From the NCBI RefSeq assembly GCF_900090045.1, contig NC_041780.1, positions 452,501 through 516,500 of the forward strand: DNA of 64,000 bases, in the 5' to 3' direction. Every line of letters starts with the position of its first letter. Position 1 is the stretch's first letter. Origin of the DNA: Plasmodium malariae (Eukaryota > Apicomplexa > Aconoidasida > Haemosporida > Plasmodiidae). The notes beneath the pieces are model-generated. The model was not told where the DNA came from. It did not search any database and was given only the letters and a program-made list of their open reading frames with translations. Shown here piece after piece: positions 22,634-33,172 of this stretch. A program made the position numbers and the translations under genes.

Positions 22634-25600
22634 GTATAGAGGTACGTGCATATGGATACATGTACATGTACACGTGTATATGTATATGTATGCATGCATA
22701 TTTACCGCCTCTAGCATCATCTTCAGTTGGCATGCCTTCACTTTTGTACTCGTTTGTTGCTCCATTTGAACATTCACATAATTCCGAAAAGTTTGAATTG
22801 TTCTTCGTTTTATCACCCTCTCTCATCTTCTCATTCTCTGTTGTGATGTTCGCTGGTTGTACTCTCTTGTTCAATGTACCATTACTCCCAGTAAGTGTAT
22901 TAACAGGAGTAGCATTACTAATAATTAATTCTTTCTTTTTAGAGAACCTTGTTTTCGCTTGGGGCATCTCTTTTTCGTTTTTGTTAAAAATTCTGCTATC
23001 ATGCACGTTTTGTTTATCATTAATATGTCGACTGCGCCTGTTGCTGCCTTGTACGTCGTTTGAATCGTCTGGCTGTGTTTTATCTGTGCCATATTCCTGG
23101 TCAGAATTATCGTTAACTCCCCATTTTGCAGCGCTCAATATATTACTCCTATTACTGCTAGTAGACTTGCTATCCCGACTAAGTAATGCATTATTGTGTA
23201 AGCATAGGTGATCACTATTACTCTTATTGTGCTTTTCATAATGCACAGTTTCGTTTCCTAATATTTTGTGAAGACTTCCCATTTCTTGAACATTACCTGT
23301 TATGTTTTTGTTAAAAATAATTTCATCTTTTCTATTTCCTTCTGTGTTGTTCTTAAAGTCACTTTTGTCAATGCAAATTTTTTCATTAGAAGAATTGCTA
23401 AGTGAGTATTCATTCGTATCATCATGTACGGCAGAAGTATCTATTTTTATATGTTTTAATCTATCATAATTATTATATTTGTTTATCTTTTTATTTTTTA
23501 CGTGAATAAAATTAGACATGAGCATTTTATCATTACGTAGGAGGTTAACCTTACCAGTATTAGTAGCGTTATCACTATTACGGATACCTTTTTCATCGTT
23601 CAGAAGTATACTGGTATTCGTTGTTTTCCTTTTTTGAGTCGATATGGTAATCGACGAAGGAGTAATAAGATGCTTACCTTTTTTATCATTCTCATTTAAT
23701 TTTCTCTTTTTCAATATGTAGTTTGCTTCTAATAATTCTTTCGTTTGGTTAACAATAAATCTTGAATTTTTTCTATTTCTATCATCATCTTTTTTTTCTT
23801 CCATAGAAAGATGAAAATTTTTGTGTTGCAATTCTCTATTTTTTTCTTTAAAATTATTATTATTTGTAGGTAGATCTACAATATGAATGGCTTCAAAACT
23901 CTTTCTTCTCATTTCTTCAAAAGTTAAACCCTTTTTTACATTTTCATGTTTCAGGTATAGCATGTTTTTATTGTTAAAATTGTTCAAGGAAGAATCTCCT
24001 CTTTTTTTACATGAACTGTTCATATCGTTTGGTCCACTTATTAATTGTTTATTTTCATTATTAAAATTAGCACCTTCATTATTAATAGTAATGGACATTC
24101 CTTCTCTGGTATAATTTTTGTTTTTGGAATAATGATTCACATCGCCATTAATTAAATGTTTATGTGTGTTTATGCGACTAGGTGGTGTTGTTTGAGTACT
24201 ACTTCTACGCTCTGCATGCATGTTAATGTTAGTTCTAACTGCATGAGTCTTGCTTTTTTTTGAACCAAGCAAGGAGAATTGATGAGAATAATCATTAGAC
24301 ATTTCATTTTTATTATAGGTGTTACATTTGTTAGAAGCATGAACAATATGATCATCATGTGAAAGATCCTTATGTTCATCCCTTCTATGAGGTATATTAT
24401 TATGTCTAATTGGTATATTAGAATTGATAAAATTGGGTTGGCTTCCTCTACCCGCTATATTAGATATGTGTGTGAAAGGTTTTTCACTAATAATAGATGT
24501 ATCACAGTTAATGGATGGAAAGATCTTTTTCGAATTATTCAAATTAATAATAGAACTACGAAAACTTTTACTATTAATATTATTTATAGATATATAACTT
24601 TTTGTACTCGTTACCTTTAGAATATTATATTTCTTTAAAAGTGAAGTGTCTGCTTGTTGACATATATTACTACTTCTTTGTGGATTTAACAAATTATTTT
24701 GTTTTCCCATGATACAATTTTTTATAGGAATTTCTGTTTTATTCCTTATATTTTTCGATGAAATAGTTTGAAAATTGTGTACGTTTGACATGTATGAACT
24801 GTTCATGTTTTCATTCTTTTTTTTATTTAATAAAGCCTCCATGTTGTTAGGGTAGAGAGGAATCCTCATTATACTATTAGATTCTCTATTATAATTGTTC
24901 AAACTCTTATTCTGATCGTTATGGCTCTTTCGTGTAAATTCTTGCATCGTTAGACCATTATTACCACAACCTCTATTGAAACTATTACCGCTACCGCTTG
25001 TGAAATTACTACCGCTGTTGTTATCGCTGTAGCCACCACTACCGCTGGCATTACCGCTGATGCTATTGTTATCATTTGTGTACTGACCATCCTTTTTTGC
25101 AGCATTAGCTGTAGAGGTGTACGGTGCATGGCTAGGAACACTACTTTTTGTTTTATTCCCCTTGTTACACTGTATATTTTTAGCGTTCTGATGTTTAGAT
25201 CCCCCTTGATATGATGCACAGTCATTTTTATTTTTTTCTCTTAAATTGTATGGGTTGTTCCTCTTCAAGTTTTTAAAATTCATATTTTTTTCATTCTGAT
25301 ATCTATTCCTATTACTGGTTCCTTCACATTTACTAGAAGATGTTCTAGTAGCATTACTGCCTGGGACTATTTTGTGTTTGTAATTTGGTACCATGGAATT
25401 TACACAGATTTTTTCGAAATTTACACCCGAATTGATGTCCGAATTGATATTCCCCTTAGCACATAGATGATTGTTTTTTTCCTTCACATTTAGACTCTTT
25501 TCCTTTACTAAATCGGAGCTCCTTTCAAAGGTATGTCGTTCTGCATTGAACCTGTTGCTATATGTATTGTTCGAAAGAAAACATATTCTATCTTCTCTTC

Positions 25601-26534
25601 GATCTTCACTATCTTCATCATCACATTGGGAAGTATCGGAGCGGTAATAATCATCATAAAGAGGGGTTGCATTGTTTATTGTTCCATTAAATTGGACCGA
25701 TCTTCGTTTCCCTTCTATGTTGCAGGTAATAGGTATATCGCTTTTAATTTTTTTCTCTGGATGGTCATTCCTTTCTTCTCTTTGACATAAATGGAGTACA
25801 CCCCTAACATTTCTAACAAGATCGTTTGCATTAGATTGTCTTTCATTATGTGAAATATATCTATTTTTAAAACGTTTATGTATGTTTTTTCCACTTTTAC
25901 TTGCAAATAGTTGCACTTTATCTTTTTTAAATTCTACTCCTCTTTTTGTGCTTATACATGAAGGAGTAAGGAGAGCTCCATCTTTCTTTACATTTGTGTT
26001 AAATAGTATATTCATCTTTTTAGAATCATTTTTTACTTGTTTATTGAAAGAATCTTTTCCATTTATTTTCTTTTCATCATCGTATTTATTATCATCGTAT
26101 TTATTATCATCGTATTTATTATCATCGTATTTATTATCATCATCATTATTATCATCATATTTATTATCATCATCATTATTATCATCATCATTATTATCAT
26201 CATCATTATTATCATCATATTTATTATCATCATATTTATTATCATTATTATCATCATATTTATTATCATTATTATCATCATTATCATCCTCATTGGTCAT
26301 TAAATTACTGTCCATATGTGCATTGTACTGTTTTTGCAAAACCTTATTTGTTGTATTTTTATTTTCAGGAAATAATATTCTATTACTCTTATTCCTTTCA
26401 TTATTCTTTTGCGTTAGTACTGAATATTCCTTCGAACTATTTTTGGAAATTAACTTCTTACTTTTTAAGTCAACATTTCGAAAATTATATGCTCCCTTTT
26501 TACTAGTTGATGACTTATTTATTCGGCTATTCAT
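11860..26534 (-). CDS. Giant low-complexity protein with two C2H2-type zinc fingers, two exons
   Basis: Two long open stretches (26534..22706 and 22196..11860) join as one gene of about 4,721 aa. The donor GGCG|GTAAAT and the acceptor CTTCAAACACAG, which follows a pyrimidine tract, match in phase 1. The 508-bp intron contains the (TA)n stretch that would otherwise be read as a run of Tyr-Ile. Two fingers are visible near residues 3838 (CPLCDKKYY...HYLNEH) and 3948 (CPLCLNIYF...HCMELH). Each is CxxC followed by HxxxxH, which suggests nucleic-acid or protein binding. The remainder is Asn/Lys/Ser/Asp-rich and carries at least eight in-frame minisatellites. The C-terminus is strongly basic. I recognise no enzymatic domain. 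The initiator ATG at 26534 is the first in frame, but an upstream leader exon cannot be excluded. Confidence 0.8.
13268..13601 (-). repeat. 18-bp coding repeat (EVEVQK), about 18 copies
   Basis: Within the giant gene, an 18-bp unit encodes the hexapeptide EVEVQK with occasional EIQK or EAEVQK variants. Copies alternate between two synonymous forms (CTTTCT and CTTTTG on the plus strand), which suggests recent unit duplication. Other frames and the opposite strand also stay open through the array; those frames are artefacts. Confidence 0.93.
14890..15115 (-). repeat. 12-bp coding repeat (LDNQ/LDTQ)
   Basis: A tetrapeptide repeat of the form L-D-(N/T/S/R)-(Q/H) lies in the giant protein, roughly twenty units with substitutions. 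It would form a regular heptad-free polar stretch. A smaller EVGA array lies at 14288-14345. Confidence 0.85.
18519..18796 (-). repeat. 15-bp coding repeat (LHSNP/LHSSP), about 18 copies
   Basis: The plus-strand unit GTGTAGTGGGTTACT encodes the pentapeptide SNPLH or SSPLH on the minus strand. Unit variants (TAGTGGG, TAATGGG, TAGGGGG) are clustered by position. This indicates that the array grew by local duplication of neighbouring units. Confidence 0.93.
19890..20165 (-). repeat. 24-bp coding repeat (EKQDSEEG/KKQDSEEC), about 11 copies
   Basis: The array encodes acidic octapeptides in the giant protein. G-ending and C-ending units alternate, so the higher-order unit is 48 bp over part of the array. 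It is followed downstream by an EDKK-rich charged stretch. Confidence 0.9.
20438..20780 (-). repeat. Two adjoining 15-bp coding repeats (DKINS and LLGDK/ILGEK)
   Basis: Two unrelated pentapeptide families lie side by side in the giant protein, DKIN(S/R) at about 20438-20590 and (L/I)LG(D/E)K at about 20600-20780. Both use 15-bp units, and the junction residues (NKIIDDKINS) look like a transition between them. Confidence 0.9.
21055..21345 (-). repeat. 15-bp coding repeats (EKQIC, EKEIN)
   Basis: A pentapeptide array near the start of the second exon of the giant gene changes from KEIN/NEIS units to KQIC units. At 5-residue spacing the Cys-containing units give several regularly spaced cysteines. 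Confidence 0.88.
22197..22705 (-). other. Intron of the giant gene
   Basis: Begins GTAAATAT and ends CAAACACAG. It contains a (TA)n run (22597-22631) and CATG/TACA-type microsatellite, with a pyrimidine tract before the acceptor. Reading through it gives a compositionally abrupt Tyr/Ile/His segment, which supports removal by splicing. Confidence 0.8.
26070..26292 (-). repeat. 15-bp coding repeat (DDNKY/DDNND) in exon 1 of the giant gene
   Basis: Asp/Asn-rich pentapeptides are encoded by ATCATCGTATTTATT-type units on the plus strand. Two unit families (CGTAT and CATCA) occupy separate blocks and then mix. Confidence 0.9.
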
Positions 26535-27387
26535 GTTATCTTCTTTTAAAGCATCTTTTCCTCTCCTCTAGCTTGTTTTTTCTTACCTGTTTTTTTTTTT
26601 TTTTTTCACGATTATACGTATAGTCGTCTGGTAGTTGAACACTGAGCTCCTGGATCAATATATTGTATATACTCAATGTATATTTTTCGTGTCTAGACTT
26701 GTTAACTTGTTCGCTCACGGATGTGCGTATTTATTGATTGTTAGTCTACTGGTTTATGAGTTCATCTGTGTGTTTGTTTTTGTTTTCCTAAATGTTCGGT
26801 ATTAAGATGCCTCGCGCGTGATCAGTACATGCACACATACGTGGACTTCATACGTGCATATGTATATGCGTTTATATACGTGCGTACGTATATGTGTAAG
26901 CATACACATGTATATTTATAAGTATACTCCTAGTCTTTCAGTATATATAGGTACCACTGCACATATTTTAAACTTTTTTTTTTTTTTTTTTTTTTTTTTG
27001 GTACATTTAATTATTGAGAAAGGTGAGATCGTTTGAGTAATTTCAAGTAACTGTAATTCAAAAATGAAAGAAATAAATGTAAGTAGACAGAGATAAACTT
27101 ATACCATTTATCATTTCAGTTTCCACAAAGTACTTGAACAAGAAATAAAAATGACGTTAAAATTTTCGTTATGTTATTGCCATATAGAAGGGGGGAAAAA
27201 ATACACATTTGTATGTACACATATAAGTATATACATAAGCATACATATATAAACGTAAATACATAAACATACATACATAAATACACTTATATATACACAT
27301 GTACATGCACTCGTATAAGCATACATGTAAAAGATTTAATAAAAATTTAGGGTTTGTTTTTGTAAAAAGGAAAATGTTTATTGGTAG

Positions 27388-27418
<31 letters not shown>

Positions 27419-28762
27419 CCATTTCAAGGAAATATGTGCACATTATTTGATTTTTTTACTTTTTTTCATTTTATTTTGTATCGTTTTATTTTGAATTGTT
27501 TTATCATGTTATTTTGTTTTATGTTATATTACACTTTTTGTTTTGTTTTAATTTAATTTTTTTTTTTTTTTTTTTTTGCATTGTAGAAATGCTCATTTAG
27601 TGTTGTTTTGTCGAAGGACTTAATTTATGAGAAAAAAAAAAAAATAATATGGCAAAAAAAAGTGAAACAAAAAAAATCAAATAAAGTAAATAAAATAAAT
27701 CGAAATGACGCGAAATGATACAAAATGATACAAAATAATACAAAATGATACGAAATGATACAAAATGATACGAAATGAAACAAAATGATACAAAATGATA
27801 CGAAATGAAACAAAATGATACGAAATGAAACAAAATGATACGACGTGATACGAAATCCCACAAATCAAAGAACAATGAGGCAGAATAAAAGTTCGTTTCT
27901 TGTTATGTTGGAGCAATAAGTATGTTCCGCGTGTAATATGAACATATGTTTGGTTTCTCATAAAAAAAGCATTGATTTTTTTATTTTATTTTTTTATTTT
28001 TTATTTTTCTTAGATAAATCATTTAAAGGTTTAACCATTTAAATATGTAAAAATTTAAATGTCCTTCACTGGATACACATGAAATTTTGCATAAACGGTT
28101 CAATATCATATAACTGCCAAGCTGCACAAATATACCCCCAACACCTCAGTGTAAATACATATGAAAACGCTTATTTTTGCATATACATATATATATATAT
28201 ATGAATATTTACACTTTTTTTTTTTTTTTTTTTATCAAAACATTTGTTCAGCTTACTCCCCCCTTATTACGAATGTTGTTTTGCCTCTTCTTCCACTTGC
28301 ATTCCTCCACTTGTATTTTTTTATTCCTCACGCAATTTCAATTTTTTTTTTTTTTTTTGGCACCGTCGTTTTGTGTGAACATAATAAACATATAAATAAA
28401 TATGTGCATACACATAAGCATAAGCGCAAAAATGTGCCCGTAAATACATACACTGAAGATACATATATATACATACATATATATGTATGTATAAGTATAT
28501 TATACGCATTTATATACGCATGAACATAAAAAAAAAAAATGCCTCTATAAAGTAACTTATCTTCTCGAAAACAAAATTTGTGAATTCTCATACACACATA
28601 TGAAGAAATAATTGTTTTAAAAAATTGCTACTTTTTATTTGCGTCTGATTTGTTTTTTTGTTAATTGAGCATACTTTTTCATTTTTGCCTTTTTCGTTTT
28701 TGTTTTTCCTCTTCCGATCTGCTTCTTCCCTTTTTGTTGTGATAGAAGAACGTTTTTCCAAA
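26535..28762. other. Intergenic, divergent upstream regions
   Basis: This lies between the starts of the giant gene (minus) and the small secreted-protein gene (plus), so both promoters should lie here. Contents are poly(T) tracts (26974-26999, 27390-27416, 27558-27577), CATA microsatellites, and a 10-bp repeat at 27715-27850. On the minus strand at 26718-26592 an open frame without ATG ends in a good donor (AACAG|GTAAGA); it may be a spliced 5' untranslated exon. Confidence 0.5.
27705..27852. repeat. 10-bp tandem repeat
   Basis: Units GATACAAAAT, GATACGAAAT and GAAACAAAAT alternate for about 14 copies in intergenic DNA. All three minus-strand frames across it appear open, which reflects the repeat and not coding. 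Confidence 0.88.
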
Positions 28763-30996
28763 ATGTGCAGGTTAAAATATTTTTTTTTTTTTTTTTTTTT
28801 TACTCATTTATTCGCTCTTCTACTAACAATGGCACATGCATCTAATGAGTATAATAACCCCCGTCCTCAAGAAAATGCATTTGCGTTTGTTCAGACAAAG
28901 GTGAATTAAGTCAAGAAAAATGAAAAAAAGCGAACAAAATGAAAAACAACGCAAATAATGAAAAATAGCGCATATAATGAAAAAGAGCGCAAATAATGAA
29001 AAATAGCGCAAATAATGAAAAATAGCGCAAATAATGAAAAATAGCGCAAATAATGAAAAATAACAAAATTATTGAAAAATAACGAAAATAAGTAAAAAAG
29101 TGAAAATATGAAAAAAATAAATGGATATACCTTTCGTAGCTGTTCTATAGTAGCATCCCACTTCAACCTTTAAATGTCATCATAACTTTTTTAATGTTTC
29201 TATACCAATTTGGCATTTATTGCATGTAAAAAGCAATGCATGTATTTGTTTTTTTTTTTTTTTTTTTTTTTTTTTTGTTTGCCTCATTCAATATTTCTTT
29301 TTAGATAAGTGAACTGAAGATTACCGATCCCCCATATACTGTTTTTAACTTCGCTACTGAAGCTGCAAATACGAACGATATTATAGAAGGTTAGCACAAC
29401 GACAAAAAAAAAATAATAGTAATATAACAAAATAAAAATAATAAAATTATGAAATGGTCAAAATGGCAAATAGTTAAATGGCCAAATGGCCAAATGGCCA
29501 AATGGTCAAATGGTCAAATGACAAAATGACAAAATGACCATACCAATTGCAATATAATAGTAAAATAACGACGTAGCTACAAAAAAAAAAAAAAAAAAAA
29601 TATATATAAGCACATATCACAGACAATGTAAATATATGCCAATTTACCTCTTATCGCTTCTTGAAGACTACATATAAAAATGTTGCAACCACATTATACT
29701 ATAATGATATTATTTTTTATTTATTGGTATTATTTATTCACTTTTTTTTATTTAATTTTTTTTTTTTTTTTCTTTTCTCCATATTCACAGATGAACTTAA
29801 AAGGAAAGAAGTATAGGAAAAAAAAAAAAAAAAAAAAATTAAATATGCACGAATATAACTGAAAAGGAGAGATACATTTCGAAAATTATACATGCGTATA
29901 AGGGACTACGTTTCTATGTGACTATGTATGTATGCACCTACAGAAGTACAGGCCTACATAAGTTTGAGCCTATATATGTACGTGCGCCTATATGAATATG
30001 GGCCTACTTATATACGTGCTTATGTTTGCATATACGTATGAGTATGCGATACCGTGCACATGTGGAAACGCCTGGATGTAAATCCAGGCCCGATGACGAG
30101 AGGGGAAAAAGCTGATCATAATAAATGGCATAGATGAAGCAAAACGAAAAATAAATAAAACAAATAAAAAGGAAAAAGTGATCATGCAGTAATAATAATA
30201 ATAATTATTATTATTATTATAATAATAATTATAATAATAATAACTAAAATAAATAATTAAATAATTAAGTATATAACTATATAACGTAAAAACAGATGTA
30301 GATTAAGAGGAAATAGGTCATTACAAAAGCATATCTTGTTTACGTGTATATTTGTTCATGTGACCTCAAATATACACATTCCTCCCTTTTTTTTACATTT
30401 CCGCGGCAGAAAAAAGCTATGAGGAGATTTAAGCACGATTTAGTATTAAAAAAAAAAAAGGAAAACAAAAAGGAAAAAAAAAAGAAAACATTTTTTAAAT
30501 TAATTTATAAATTAAAAACGAAAAAACAGAAAAGAAAATATTATTAAAATTAACTTAAAAATTAAAAAAGAAAAAAAAAAAAAATTTTAGTGAGCATGGA
30601 AGAATAGCTATTTATAACCTTTTCATGGCAACGGCTATCTCTTTTTTTTTGTATCTTCTACTTCCGTCGCTTGCTTTTCTGCATTTAGTGTTAAGCTCCC
30701 TAAAATCCGCGTCGGCTTTTTTACTTTCCACGCAGATAAATTATACGTTGGGGGCATGTTTGCTTCCATTTCATTTTTTTGCAGTTTTTCGTTATTTTTT
30801 ATTATTTTTTCGTTATTTATTATTACTTTTTATTATTTTTTTTTTTGTTATTTTTTGTTATTTTTTGTTATTTTTCGTTTTTGTGCCATTTCTGCTTAAT
30901 TTTTGCTCCATTTTTTTTCAGCATGAAAAGAAGGAGAGAGTCGCTGAAATTTTAGAAAAGATTTTGAAGAGTTCTGTGCAGTTCTTTGAACATTAG
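28763..30996 (+). CDS. Small secreted-type protein, five exons (unrecognised)
   Basis: Exons 28763..28900, 29305..29389, 29791..29810, 30410..30442 and 30922..30996 give 116 aa, with matching phases at all four junctions (0, 1, 0, 0). Exon 1 encodes a signal peptide whose core is seven Phe from a T21 tract, then LFALLLTMAHA with a likely cleavage after A26. The mature part ends in a charged helix across exons 3 to 5 (DELKRKE, KKAMRRFKHDL, HEKKERVAEILEKI). Donors are GTGAAT, GTTAGC, GTATAG and GTATTA; acceptors are mostly good (TTTTTAG, TTCACAG, GCGGCAG, TTTTCAG). The GTTAGC donor and the 20-nt third exon are the weakest parts. I do not recognise the family; a secreted or vacuolar role is inferred only from the leader. 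Confidence 0.6.
28965..29075. repeat. 19-bp tandem repeat in intron 1 of the secreted-protein gene
   Basis: The unit is close to CGCAAATAATGAAAAATAG, about five copies, starting some 65 bp after the donor site. The copies degrade at both ends into AATGAAAAA words. Confidence 0.85.
30070..30089. other. Perfect 8-bp stem-loop in an intron
   Basis: GCCTGGAT, loop GTAA, ATCCAGGC: a GC-rich perfect inverted repeat in an AT-rich intron (intron 3 of the small secreted-protein gene). The surrounding 60 bases are also unusually GC-rich. It could be part of a structured RNA, but I recognise no family. Confidence 0.5.
30189..30244. repeat. AAT/ATT palindromic microsatellite
   Basis: Runs of AAT and ATT alternate (AATAATAATTATTATTATT and so on), giving a long self-complementary stretch that could fold into a hairpin. 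It is intronic, with no coding frame. Confidence 0.8.
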
Positions 30997-31440
30997 AAGA
31001 GTTAAAAATGCTACAAAGAAAGAGAAAAATAAAAAAAAAGAAGGTGTAAAGAGTGCGGCAAATCACGATACAATTCTGAGGAGATTCCGTGAAATAAATC
31101 ATTCTGTGGATGTTTTTTTCTGTTTTTCTGTTTTTCTGTTTTTCTGTTTTTCTCTTTTTCTGTTTTTCCTTTTTTTTTTTTTTTTTTTTTTTTCCAAGTC
31201 AAATTTGTTCACGCGCGTACTTCCTATTTCTCTGTTGTATTGTTTTATCCCATTTGTAAAAAATAAATAATTGAAACTTCCCCGGTGAGTAGTGCGAGTG
31301 CTATTTTATATATGACTGATCATACCTGTGTAACATTACACTGTGTAATTTTACTTATGTAGTCGTAGATGTGTGTGAGGGTATAGGCACCCATTTGACA
31401 TACAAAAACGTTAGCAAAAAACCCACATATCATGAAATTC

Positions 31441-31472
<32 letters not shown>
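30997..31472. other. Intergenic, tandem genes
   Basis: Short spacer between two plus-strand genes. It contains a TTTCTGTTT repeat (31110-31165), a T tract (31170-31193) and an A tract (31446-31472) ending directly at the next gene's ATG. Confidence 0.6.
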
Positions 31473-31473
<1 letters not shown>

Positions 31474-32468
31474 TGCAGTTTGTAAAATACTTTGAAGGTA
31501 ATTTCTTAAAAATAGTAAGGAGAAATTTTTCAAGGGATGGGGAAAAGGGATTAAAACCCTCCTCATTAAGAGTAAAGAGTGTTAAAAAAAATTTTAACGA
31601 TATTATTAATAAATACTTTCCAAATAGAGTTCTAAAAAGGAAAAATAAGGAACCATGTAAAAGTTACAGGATTGATGAAAAGTTTTATCTGTCTGCGAAG
31701 GTAGAAAGACAAGTTAAGTTTTTGCCGACAGGTTATGAAATGGGGGCGAGGTCACAAGAGGGGGAAGAGTACAACGATGAAGAGAAAAATACGGATGAAA
31801 CAAATGAAAGAGAAAATAATGGAGTTCAAAGAGGAAATAATAGTAATGATATCGTCAAATGGGAAGGTGAACATATTTGTAAAGAGGATGAGAAAAGAAA
31901 GGACATACAAGAAATTTCGAAGGAGGAGTATAATATTCAAAAATACAAAAATAAAATACATAAAAGAATATGGATGTGTTTGAAGAGGAATAATGAAAAG
32001 GAGTTTGAAAACTGTTATAATATGTTAGTTAATTATCCATTAAAAGATGAAGTTTCTTATAGTATATTATTACATGGAAATTTAATAATATCAGATGGGA
32101 ATAATATACAAAATAGTTTTAAAGTATTAAATGAAATGAAAGAAAAAAAAGTACATTGCTCTTTAATTCGGTTTAATGAAAGACTACTACACAGTTATTA
32201 CGAACTAACAAAATTAAATGCAAAACCGAATAAAAAGCAATGGTTAAAAGTTTTAAGGACAGTCTGGTTTACTTCTGCTCTAATTAAAGCAAGGAGGCAG
32301 AGATTTATTTTACGCAAAGTAAAAAATATTAAAGACGACAATTCAGTTGCGTTAAGTAAGTTTAAGAACACCTTTAACATTCATAATTTGGAAATGCTTT
32401 ATGCAGAAAATAGGGACCCCCTAATTGGGGAAGGAAAAGGGGACATGTCGGTTCCTACAAACAGGTAG
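31473..32468 (+). CDS. PPR-like protein, probably mitochondrial (331 aa)
   Basis: The start is taken as the ATG that directly follows a long A tract, since the frame upstream of it is compositionally random. The N-terminus (MQFVKYFEGNFLKIVRRNFSR) is basic, amphipathic and free of acidic residues after position 8, as expected for a mitochondrial presequence. After an acidic Asn-rich insert (about 90-140), residues 155-250 form helical pairs. One unit (YSILLHGNLI...SFKVLNEMKEKKVHCSLIRFN, about 196-234) fits the pentatricopeptide pattern. The C-terminus is basic (KARRQRFILRKVK). PPR proteins bind organelle RNA and often belong to mitochondrial ribosomes. Assignment to a specific complex is not possible here, and the PPR call itself rests on one good and one weak unit. 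Confidence 0.6.
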
Positions 32469-33172
32469 GTTAAAAAGAGGGGGGAGGGGGAACAAACAAA
32501 TTGAACAGAAGAAGAGAAATGAAAAGTAAAGAGACAAATGAACTGCAAAATAAATGTTGGTGAAGTGTTCCTACATGTGCAAAGGGAAAAACCTCAATGC
32601 GCATTGCACATATGTGTGTATTTGTATATGTATTTGTGTTTGTATTTGTATATGTATTTGTGTTTGTATTTGTATATGTATTTGTATATGTATTTGTGTT
32701 TGTATTTGTATATGTATTTGTATATGTATTTGTGTTTGTATTTGTATTTGTGTTTGTGTTTTTTTTTTTTTTTTTTTTTTTTCCCATATATTAGGATTTA
32801 TTTTAATTCTCTTTTATTAACACATTTTGGTTATATTATGAATTGAAAAATGGTGTTATTTATGGAAAAAAAAAAAAAAAAAAAAAAAAAAGGATGGATG
32901 GAGGAGGTATATAAAAAATATGCTCGTACAAAAAAACTAAAAAATATGAACAAATAGACAAGTCGTATGTATCACTATTATCATAAAAAAAAAAAAGTCA
33001 AAATGGTGAAGCGGTGTAATGAAATGGAAGGTTGTCCCTTCGATCTCCCGAAAGTGGGTACATAAACAGATGAAAATACAAGCACATACGCGTTAAACGT
33101 GGGTGTATATATATATATATATATATACGTGTTGATCGATACAGCGCCTCGCGCGCGGCTTCCACCCCTTCC
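32469..33172. other. Intergenic, convergent 3' ends, TGTATT/TGTATA minisatellite
   Basis: It lies between the PPR-like gene and the stop of TBP. The stretch 32610-32760 is a compound 6-bp repeat (TGTATT, TGTATA, TGTGTT) open in all plus frames, followed by T21 (32761-32782) and A26 (32865-32890) tracts. No gene is supported. Confidence 0.65.
32610..32782. repeat. Compound 6-bp repeat
   Basis: Hexamers TGTATT, TGTATA and TGTGTT are arranged in partially repeated 24- to 36-bp higher-order blocks, ending in a T tract. Translations of it (Tyr/Val/Cys-rich) are meaningless. Confidence 0.9.
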
